Part shown: positions 27,204-33,821 of the stretch, piece by piece
How positions within the stretch are numbered: the first letter of the stretch is position 1
Layout: the number at the start of each line of letters is the position of its first letter
NCBI GenBank assembly: GCA_009731375.1
Contig: BJOX01000175.1
Location: forward strand, 394,217-428,037
Reading direction: 5' to 3'
Origin: Paulinella micropora
Taxonomy: Eukaryota; Cercozoa; Imbricatea; Euglyphida
Length of the DNA stretch: 33,821 bases
Translations under genes and position numbers: made by a program
The notes under the pieces: generated by a model
What the model saw: only the letters and a program-made list of their open reading frames with translations
Told to the model about the DNA's origin: nothing
Database searches by the model: none

Positions 27204-27665
27204 ATGACCGACGTGCAGAACCCCCGGGACGCAGACCTGACCACTCCCCAGCCTGAAAAGAAACAGCGGACCGAACCACCACAAGTAGCGGAAAGTAAAA
27301 AGGAAACAGCGCAGGAGTTCGTGCTGGTGCGCCGCGGGGATGCCGGTTCCTCCAACCCCGAATGGTGTGCGCAGCGGTACGGCTGCATCGCGTACTTCAA
27401 CGAGAAAGCCCGCGACGAGGACGCGCTACAGGAGCTGATCGCGCCGCTGCTCAAGGAATCCGCCGCCGCCGGCACCGCGGTGGTCAGGGCCCTGGTCGGC
27501 GCGCGTGCCCTGGCCCTGCACTACGCAGAAAAAGAGAGCCACGCCGAGAAGAAGCAGAATTGTCAGGGCTGCGCGTGGAAGAAGTGCGACGGCCCGCTGT
27601 GCCACGAGATGCTGCACAAGGACGAGAATTGCGCCTGCGGCTTCGGCTCGGCCAAGGGCGCCTAG
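27204..27665 (+). CDS. Small protein with C-terminal Cys/His cluster (unrecognised)
   Basis: Complete ATG (CAAAAATGACC) to TAG, 153 residues. The N-terminal 40 residues are polar and Pro/Lys-rich (PEKKQRTEPP, possible nuclear signal). The middle is helical (EELIAPLL-type, AVVRALVGARALALHY). The C-terminal 30 residues carry six Cys and two His (CQGCAWKKC, CHEMLH, CACG), which could bind zinc. No known finger type fits the spacing. The frame is unbroken. Function unknown. Confidence 0.6.
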   Translation: MTDVQNPRDADLTTPQPEKKQRTEPPQVAESKKETAQEFVLVRRGDAGSSNPEWCAQRYGCIAYFNEKARDEDALQELIAPLLKESAAAGTAVVRALVGARALALHYAEKESHAEKKQNCQGCAWKKCDGPLCHEMLHKDENCACGFGSAKGA

Positions 27666-28162
27666 GCGCACACGCGACAACTATGGGCAAAGTTTTGTTT
27701 CTTTTTGCAACAAAAGCCACCTATAGAATCTTCTTGCCGTCTTGGCTTCTTTTTTCTTTTTTGCTGGCATTCACGTGAATCTTTTTCTTTTTCCCTTAAA
27801 TACAATCGGTCACTTCTTTTTTTTTTTGTAAACCTTTCCTAGTTTTTTTTCCTGCAAACCTAGATTTTGACACGAATGGGGTTGGTCGTGACGGGCGCCG
27901 GGGAGTGGGGGGAGGGGGAGGGAATCCAAAGAAAAAACAAAATGCACCAAGCCTTTGCTTTTTTTTTCTTTCCAACCTAGACAAAACAACAGGCGAAAGG
28001 GTGTATGTCCATTTTTATAACGCCGCTAAACGTATATAAAAAGAGGATTAATCTTAAAAGAAAAATTCTTCTAGTCTGAACCGAAGAAAGAGCAAAGTCC
28101 AAGAGCGAAAAAAAAAAAGATGCAACGGACTGCCCACAACAGACAAATTCAANNNNNNNNNN
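27666..28162. other. AT-rich spacer with TATA box and gap
   Basis: It contains a T/A-rich hairpin (TTTTGTT/AACAAAA at about 27693-27715), a G-rich patch (27900-27925), a TATA box (28033-28046) and a 10-N gap (28153-28162) flanked on both sides by the same 47-base sequence. Confidence 0.6.
28033..28046 (+). promoter_or_regulatory. TATA box
   Basis: CGTATATAAAAAGA is a near-ideal TATA box, about 75-90 bases upstream of the first ATG (28120) before the kinase-like gene on the same strand. Confidence 0.5.
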
Positions 28163-28210
28163 GGAGCGAAAAAAAAAAGGATGCAACGGACTGCCCACAA
28201 CAGACAAATT
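28103..28210. repeat. Same 47 bases on both sides of a 10-N gap
   Basis: GAGCGAAAAAA...GATGCAACGGACTG... occurs at 28103-28150 and 28164-28210, differing in the A-run length. Two overlapping contig ends were probably not merged. Confidence 0.8.
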
Positions 28211-29723
28211 TAATCGACCGATTGGGCCTAACCCAAAGCTGCAGAGATTGCAAAGAACCCCTACCAATACCAAAACCGTCCAACCTCGCAAAGGTTCATA
28301 CCAAAGTCCTGCGCTGGCACCCCTTTAGGACGGATTGCCCGATGTTGCGGTCCGACGATGACAGACTTGGTCTCGATCACTTAGATGCATTCTTTCTTGA
28401 CCATCAAGACAGAACCGCGCAGAGGTTCACGCAGCCTTTCCCTGAAGATATTCCGTGCATAGCCATTACAAGTAAACAACTTCGGACGTTTCTAAGCCTT
28501 CCAGGTGTGAAGACGCTCAAGACTGACAAGGTTTATGATGTGCCCTCGAAAGAACTGCTAATCAAATGCATGGCTAGATATCAGACAGAAGAAAACGCTG
28601 CTATGGACGCGTACGTGTTGGACTACATGCAGCTTCAATCCTTCTTTGCAAACCAAAATCTGGCGCCAAAAGTCTACGGCTGCCTCAGGGAACAAAAAAC
28701 AAAAGAGAGTGTGTTGTGGGTTGTCATGGAGTATGTCGAGCCGCCGGCAGGGCAAAAGGGCGCGGACGTATCCCATCTGCAAAACGTCCAGGAGGAAGAC
28801 GTGGAGGCATATCTGGAATTTTGGAAAAAAGGTAATAGACCTTTTGGTGCAAATAAACTGTCTGCACTGCGACGGCAACCAGAAAATACGTTGTTCAACC
28901 AGACCTTTAAAGTAATCGATCTGGACCCGTACTGGTGCCTTGACTTCATACCGACAGGAAAAGGCGACGAAACGATACACCAAACTCTCAGGCTATCTAA
29001 TGCGCTGAGCCTGCTCGCCAACAGCGTTGGTAAGCTCAACAGAGAGCTGATGAAGGGCTTGCACTGCTTTGTCACTGATATGCTCCAAAAACCAAAGGAC
29101 GAGGAGGCCTTCGAGCGTTGTGCCAGGTGGTGGTTTCTAAGCATGTTCCGATTACGCCGTACAAAAAATTATGTTGCAGGGGGCCCTGCATGCAGGCCCT
29201 GTATTACCTGCAAAACAAAAGTTTTAATAACGTCAATAGATGTAAAGGTTACGCTGGCGTTAAGTGGTTGTGCCCGCTCTCGTCATCATGCAAGCTCTTC
29301 AGGCTAGAAAGTAACGAACTCTCGTTCACAATCGACATCGTCGATGACAACACTGATAATCTACCAAATGGAATTTCAAAAGGCGACGTCGAACAGTTTA
29401 TGTCGGCTTTTATTCGTGTGGCACTGCTTGATGCGTTCAAGAGCAATCGGAACGTTACTAGTGGAAGAAATAGCCTCTGGTCTTTGGAAGATGCGAAAAG
29501 AAGTCCTGCGCAAGATATGTCGAGACCGTCTGGGGCAGAAAGAATTGAGCGAAGGAGTGTGGCTCCCAGAAATCCAAGACGAAACAGGCTTACCTCAGGA
29601 CAGTATATTACTTCTAGTGTTGCGAAACAGCTTAGAACAAATCAAGACGACGCACACTCGATTTCGAATACTGATCATGTTTCCTACGCACCTAGCCCGC
29701 TCACATTCGTACGTCTAGATTAG
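28163..29723 (+). CDS. Protein-kinase-fold protein, possible pseudokinase; frame breaks
   Basis: The frame opens out of the gap; a start codon is not certain (the ATG at 28181 is in another frame because of an A-run). Landmarks are LLIKCM (beta-3 Lys), AYVLDYMQLQSFF (C helix), LAPKVYG, WVVMEYVEP (hinge) and KVIDLDPYW in place of DFG. No HRD motif is found between hinge and DLD (FWKKGNRPFGANKL stands there), so catalysis is doubtful. Near 29140 the reading moves to another frame, and possibly back near 29450 (LWKMRKEVLRKI); the stop is at 29718 or 29723. The family role is phosphotransfer or, for pseudokinases, scaffolding. Base composition is more AT-rich than the genes to the left. Confidence 0.45.
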
Positions 29724-29830
29724 AAAGAAATCTAAAGAAAACACGCACGTACCGTCTAACAGACCTTGTTGCGAGTACCGGCAACTATTAAAGAATCTGG
29801 TTCTCACGGCCTCTAATTGCACGTACTTTC

Positions 29831-29862
29831 GGCATGCCAAAACACCGGCATGCCAAAACACC
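29831..29862. repeat. 16-bp tandem repeat (x2)
   Basis: GGCATGCCAAAACACC occurs twice head to tail; GGCATGCC is itself palindromic. It lies at the left edge of the foldback array. Confidence 0.8.
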
Positions 29863-29879
29863 GGAAAAACAAACAAAAG

Positions 29880-31135
29880 TGTCCGTAAATTCCGGCACAG
29901 GTGGCACTTGTCGCGAAATTCACCTGAAAATCGAAACCTGTGAAAAAGAACTTTTTTTAAAGGACATTTCGGCAATCCTGCTAAATTTAATAGCAAAAAT
30001 TTCGAGAAAGAATGGCGGGCGGGGAAAATTACAAAAAAAATTATACATTTCCCCGCCCGCCAATCTTTGCCATCACAGACTTAGCTAATTGCCAAAATGA
30101 AAAAATTCTTTTTTTTTCTTGTGTTGTCCGGAATCAGGTCAACTTCGCGCGAAAATTTCTTTTGCCGTAACATTCCGGCAAACTTTCGCGAAACCTCTCT
30201 TTCGCCATAGATTTCGGCAAACTTTTGCGTGAGACTTTTTCTTTCTCCGTACATTCCTGCAAACTTTCGCGCGAAACTTTCTTTTGCCGCAAAACTCGGT
30301 CAGCGACTGATTTTTTTTTTTTTTTTTGCAAAGGACATTTCGGCAATCCTGCTAATTTAATAGCAAAAATTTCGGGAAAGAATGGCGGGCGGGGAAAAAA
30401 ATTAAACGTGCAAGAAATTCCCCTCCCCCCAGTCTTTCCCCAAAAATTTTCTGTAGCTAATTTGCAAATGCCGAAATGTCCTTCGCGAAAAAAAATTCTT
30501 GGTGCGCCGCAAATTTCGGACAATATCAGTTACCCGTAAATTCCGGCGCATGTACATTTGTCGCGAAATTCACCGCAAAATTGAAACTAGTGAAAAAAAT
30601 TTTTGCAAAGGACATTTCGGCAATCCTGCTAAATTTAATAGCAAAAATTTCGGGAAAGAATGGCGGGCGGGGAAAAAAATTAAACGTGCGAGAAATTCCC
30701 CTCCCCCCAGTCTTTCCCCAAAAATTTTCTGTAGCTAATTTGCAAATGCCGAAATGTCCTTCGCGAAAAAAAATTCTTGGTGCGCCGCAATTTCGGACAA
30801 TATCAGTTACCCGTAAATTCCGGCGCATGTGCATTTGTCGCGAAATTCACCGCAAAATTGAAACTAGTGAAAAAAAATTTTGCAAAGGACATTTCGGCAA
30901 TCATGCTAAATTTAATAGCAAAAATTTCGGGAAAGAATGGCGGGCGGGGAAAAAAATTGAACGTGCAAGAAATTCCCCTCCCCCCAGTCTTTCCCCAAAA
31001 TTTTCTGTAGCTAATTTGCAAATGCCGAAATGTCCTTTGCAAATTTTTTTTGTGCCGCAAATTTCGGACAATATCAGTTACCCGTAAATTCCGGCACAGG
31101 TGGCACTTTTCACGAAATTCACCGGAAATATCAGC
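29880..31135. repeat. Foldback-repeat array (about four units, 277-bp period)
   Basis: The string GCAAAGGACATTTCGGCAAT recurs at 30328, 30605 and 30882, exactly 277 bases apart; a more diverged unit starts near 29957. Each unit is an imperfect palindrome. The arm ...GGCGGGCGGGGAAA is followed after a 10-15 base spacer by its inverted complement TTCCCC(G/T)CCCC..., and a second inversion is centred on CCGCAAATTTCGG/CCGTAAATTCCGG. Units 2 and 3 are nearly identical. No ORF here is credible. It belongs to the same family as 24505-24790. Confidence 0.8.
30148..30303. repeat. Degenerate ~42-bp tandem repeats
   Basis: Roughly 3.5 units of the form GCGAAACTTTCTTTTGCCG...TTCCGGCAAACTTT lie between the first and second foldback units. 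The period is a multiple of three, which yields a spurious 14-residue peptide repeat on the minus strand. Confidence 0.6.
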
Positions 31136-31149
31136 TCCAAACCCACAGG

Positions 31150-31305
31150 ATGCCAAAGCCAGGGCAAAGAAGCTGCCATGCACACCCGACGACGCCCGCG
31201 GTGAGCAGCGGGCCGGTTCGAGCACCATTCTGGTCCGGAACTGCTAAGGAGCTCTCCAGGCAGCTACGTAAAGACTTCAATTCATCCAAAATAAATTTCT
31301 TTTAA
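31150..31305 (+). CDS. Small basic ORF, 51 residues (doubtful)
   Basis: ATG to TAA just right of the foldback array. It is Pro/Arg/Lys-rich, with a C-terminal KELSRQLRKDF helix. No family is recognised. It may be the remnant of a longer gene or a chance frame. Confidence 0.2.
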   Translation: MPKPGQRSCHAHPTTPAVSSGPVRAPFWSGTAKELSRQLRKDFNSSKINFF

Positions 31306-31345
31306 TTCTTTTTTTTGTAATGTTTGATTTGCGTTTGTTTCTTTT

Positions 31346-32347
31346 TTACTTTGGGCAGCCACACCCGGCGCAAGCTGCGCGATCGACGCTTCCCAAAAAT
31401 CCTTCTATTTTGTTTTGTAAAACGCGTGTTGGATTCGCTTTTCTTATCGCTCTTGCGCGCACTCTGTGTTGATCTAGATCGGGCTCGTCTCTCATGGTCG
31501 CCAGTATCGAATTCAGTTTGTCGGTCAGCTCCAGAACCTCAGACGTCATTCTCCAGCTTTGCAGTTCCGTGATCAGCAGGCGTACTTGGTAATAACCCAG
31601 TTGGTAACAAGCGCTTTTAAGATCGGCGAGGTTCTGGACCGCGGACAACACATTTCGCCAGTCGTCAGGCAAATAAACTCCTGAACTCTTTAGGAACTCT
31701 TGCAACGTAGTTATTATCTTGGGGTAATAACGCCCAAGCAAAGGCCGCCGATCATGTATTTTCTCGTTCAACAGCTCGTCTAGCTTAAGCGCTTCCGATA
31801 CGTGGCCAACAAGGCACCGCGGGCTTTTGCGCAATAGCGCAGCTAACGCGTCTGCTAAGGGCTGCTGCACTGCGTCGGTGATATCTTCCGATGTGTAGGA
31901 CCTGCGCAAATCCTGGCCCCGCTGGTTTACTAGTTTGACCAGTGGATGGTACTCTAAGTTGCAGGTCTCTTCGTCGGTTTCGACAGCGAAATGCAAGCAC
32001 GTCCCTCTCGTTTGACTGGCTTGCCCAGCCTGTTATAAAATTTCTCTGTGGTCGTTTTCAACAGCACCTCACCCCCCAAATCTCCGCCTCGTAGCTGCCT
32101 GCTTTAAGAAAGAGCTCGTTTCTTTCTATTTCCCTTTTTATGTCGTCCACATGGCAGGTTGAACCGCCACTGCCTGCCGCCAAGGCCATAACGGTGTGTT
32201 CAAAGGAATGTACAGCGCTTTCAGGACGACCCTTTGAAGATCATCGAACGTCTTCCACTCTCCAAGCTGAACATTGCCGTTGCCTTTATCGTACAACAAA
32301 TCTCCACTGTCATTAACTTTGTAAAAATATACGGTAACAGTGGTCAT
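31346..32347 (-). CDS. Three-exon gene, 304 residues (unrecognised)
   Basis: The ATG is at 32347 (MTTVTVYFYKVN). Exons are 32347-32214, 32169-32073 and 32029-31346 (134, 97 and 684 nt). They give one uninterrupted frame when GT-AG introns of 44 nt and 43 nt are removed. The N-terminal 60 residues alternate beta strands and a helix, like a beta-grasp or PB1-type fold. The rest is helical (ADALAALLRKS, DELLNEKIHD, LLITELQSWRMTSEVLELTDKLNS). A small Cys cluster (CAGCGC) ends the protein. No family is recognised. The exon structure is an inference, but the second intron has a strong donor and both junctions keep phase. The alternative is three base indels. Confidence 0.5.
32030..32072 (-). other. 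Candidate 43-nt intron (GTGAGG...TAACAG)
   Basis: Donor GGG|GTGAGG and acceptor TATAACAG|G, phase 0 on both sides. An in-frame TGA lies inside the intron. Removal joins two protein-like frames. Confidence 0.5.
32170..32213 (-). other. Candidate 44-nt intron (GTACAT...GGCAG)
   Basis: Phase 2 on both sides. The donor is non-ideal and the acceptor is GCGGCAGGCAG. It is supported mainly because frame and length fit with the neighbouring 43-nt intron. Confidence 0.35.
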
Positions 32348-32652
32348 TGAATAGACCTCCTTGTGCGCCGGGTGTATTTCTTTTTACTTAATACTAAAAG
32401 GTTCTACCAAAAAAAAAAGCAGGCCAAGATATCTGATGTTCAAAAAAAAAGAAGAAAAAAAAATCCCCACCCCGCCAGCGTTCCCTCAGCAATGTTAGTC
32501 AAAAGTTTTGTGCTATTGCCTATCTCTGTACAGAAAAAAAAAGGCACGCCTACTAAGAAGGGAAAAAAAAGAAAAATAGATGGTGGCTTTTTTTTGGTGG
32601 TGCTGTCCGGGGAATGGAGGGAGGGCCGCGACTATTTTTTTTTCAGGAGCTG

Positions 32653-33615
32653 TCACTGGAGCGGGGGCGGTGACGGCGGCTCCAGCGGCGGCGGCAGGAG
32701 GTCTAGCGGCGGGGACTGCAGCACAAAGTCGGGCGGCAGCTCCGGCGGCAAAGGCAGTGGCAGCGCCAGCGGCACCAGCGGTGGCAGCGGCAGCTCCGTG
32801 GGCGAAGGCGGGGGAGGGGGAGGGCACAAGGTTGTCGTCGGGCTGTCGGGCTGTCGCTTTCTTTTCTTGTGGCGTGGGGGCAGGAACTGGGCGTAGCAAA
32901 CGGACCCCGCTGCGTGGCGGAGCACAAAATCCGACCTGCTGCGCCAGCCGGCCCCCGCGCTGACGGCCGACATGATGTACACGTCGCCGTGGTCCAGCTG
33001 GATGCTCACCTCTCTGCCTACGGGGTGCCCGCCATAGTACCAGTGCCAGTGCAGGCCCATGGCGGCGCCGAGCCTCGCACCGATCACGCCGGCCAGGCCG
33101 TCGTGGCCGTGCGGCGAGATGCCTTGGCGGCGGTTGTTCGAGTACAGGTTGCCAAATGTGGGACAGTCCCGCGCCTCCGGGATCAGCCCCTCTACCCCGC
33201 GCTTCAGCCGGGCCAGCAACGGCAGCCGCCCGAGCGGCACGGCGCCGTCGGCCTCGCCGAAGGCCAGTGTCTGGCAGTTTTTGGGGGGGAGACAGCCGCC
33301 GCGCACCGGGGCGGGCCACTCCAGCGCCAGCACCTCGTCTTGTAGCAGGCTGCTAGCGCCCGCTGGTAACGGCAAACCTAAGGCCATGGACCCCAATTCC
33401 ATGAAACGCCACACGCCACGCCTAATCAACAGCACGCAGGCGTCGCCTTCGAGCGGCCGATCGCCGGGCTCTAGCCCTAGCTCTTCCATGTCGAGCAAGT
33501 AGGTCTGCCACCTCAACAGCCTGGCCCTGGCGGCGATCGCGCGTATAGTTTCGCCCGTGAAAGAATCAGAGGGGGCCGCGCAGGGCTCGAACGACACGGT
33601 CACGGTGCGGAACAT
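32653..33615 (-). CDS. AlkB-like 2-oxoglutarate/Fe(II) oxygenase with Pro-rich tail
   Basis: The ATG is at 33615; 320 residues with no break. The oxygenase core is FGNLYSNNRRQGISPHGHDG (residues 154-173), which corresponds to the N-x-Y...H-x-D strand; GDVYIMS (210-216); and WRSRSDFVLRHAAG (224-237), giving the distal His (H234) and the Arg of the 2-oxoglutarate site. In place of the usual HxD the protein has H169-G-H171-D172, so the acidic ligand is shifted by one. Members of this group oxidise alkylated nucleic acids or proteins. After KKRKRQ (250-255, possible nuclear signal) comes a 65-residue tail of Pro/Leu repeats. The substrate cannot be told. Confidence 0.65.
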   Translation of the reverse strand: MFRTVTVSFEPCAAPSDSFTGETIRAIAARARLLRWQTYLLDMEELGLEPGDRPLEGDACVLLIRRGVWRFMELGSMALGLPLPAGASSLLQDEVLALEWPAPVRGGCLPPKNCQTLAFGEADGAVPLGRLPLLARLKRGVEGLIPEARDCPTFGNLYSNNRRQGISPHGHDGLAGVIGARLGAAMGLHWHWYYGGHPVGREVSIQLDHGDVYIMSAVSAGAGWRSRSDFVLRHAAGSVCYAQFLPPRHKKRKRQPDSPTTTLCPPPPPPSPTELPLPPLVPLALPLPLPPELPPDFVLQSPPLDLLPPPLEPPSPPPLQ

Positions 33616-33821
33616 GTAGGGAAGAGAGGAAAATGAGGATTACTGCTTTTTGGGGTCTGAGCAGTTTTTTTTGTAACCTTTTTTTTAGGTCAAGGTTTTT
33701 TTTTGGCAACAGGCGCAAAAAGGGTGTGTGCAGGGAGAAAAAAGGCTTCCAAAGAGGAGGAGCGCACGATCATTCTCACATCCAAAAAAAAAGCGCTTAA
33801 GAGGGGGGGGGGGGGGGGGGG
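33616..33821. other. Spacer ending in a 19-G run
   Basis: T-rich and A-rich tracts, then G19 (33803-33821) at the window edge. No gene is seen. Confidence 0.8.

Noticed and set aside
29880-31135. CRISPR array
   Set aside because: The repeats are about 277 bp, palindromic and contiguous, with no unique spacers and no cas genes. The DNA looks eukaryotic.
30134-31228. Several ORFs with repeated peptides in the foldback array
   Set aside because: They follow the repeat periods on both strands, have no distinct start context, and change with unit indels.
1-33821. tRNA and rRNA genes
   Set aside because: I found no cloverleaf with conserved T-loop/anticodon features and no rRNA core motifs by eye. 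A tRNAscan run could still find one.

Overview
This is a draft-quality stretch of eukaryotic-type DNA. It has fourteen runs of N and many single-base frame breaks. GC-rich genes of 0.2-2.2 kb lie on both strands. Between them are spacers full of long homopolymers (G, C, A or T, often 17-37 bases) and purine/pyrimidine-rich DNA. Nothing points to a prokaryote: I see no Shine-Dalgarno pattern and no operons. The genes instead show TATA boxes, an AATAAA signal, pyrimidine tracts ending in AG just before start codons, an Arg/Ser-rich protein and several plausible GT-AG introns, some only 40-44 nt long. The source is either a compact protist-like nuclear genome or a large eukaryotic DNA virus (free or endogenous). 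The mix of RING proteins, an apoptosis-regulator-like membrane protein, a cap-methyltransferase-like protein, glycosyltransferases, an oxygenase and many unrecognised proteins makes me lean slightly to a virus, but the sequence does not settle it.

Layout. Positions 1-4238 hold two 99.8% identical copies (1-1584 and 2655-4238) of a membrane-protein locus, followed by different DNA. Positions 4300-10180 hold an Arg/Ser-rich protein gene (minus) and a helical protein with a C-terminal IAP-type RING (plus). Both occur twice, because the scaffold joins two overlapping versions of the same locus; only the second RING copy is complete. Positions 10436-16258 hold a RING/TRAF-finger/Sel1-repeat gene (minus), a coiled-coil kelch-repeat gene (minus) and a 54-residue ORF (plus). 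Positions 16505-21710 hold a 508-codon unknown gene with an in-frame TGA (minus), an FtsJ/CMTR1-like 2'-O-methyltransferase relative (minus), and two small proteins with opposite charge patterns. Positions 22787-27665 hold an unknown gene (plus), two type II membrane glycosyltransferases (minus; GT34-like and GT25-like), a Bax-inhibitor/TMBIM-like multi-pass protein (plus) and a Cys-rich small protein (plus). Positions 28163-33615 are more AT-rich and hold a kinase-fold gene, a large array of palindromic (foldback) repeats, a three-exon gene (minus) and an AlkB-like 2-oxoglutarate oxygenase (minus).

How the genes may work together. Three themes recur: protein turnover and scaffolding (two RING proteins and the kelch propeller), control of cell death (the TMBIM-like protein, and possibly the IAP-type RING), and glycosylation by two neighbouring Golgi/ER-type transferases. 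These are inferences from family membership. Several genes cannot be read in one frame, so each frame break could be a sequencing error, a real mutation or a missed short intron; each entry says which looks likeliest.
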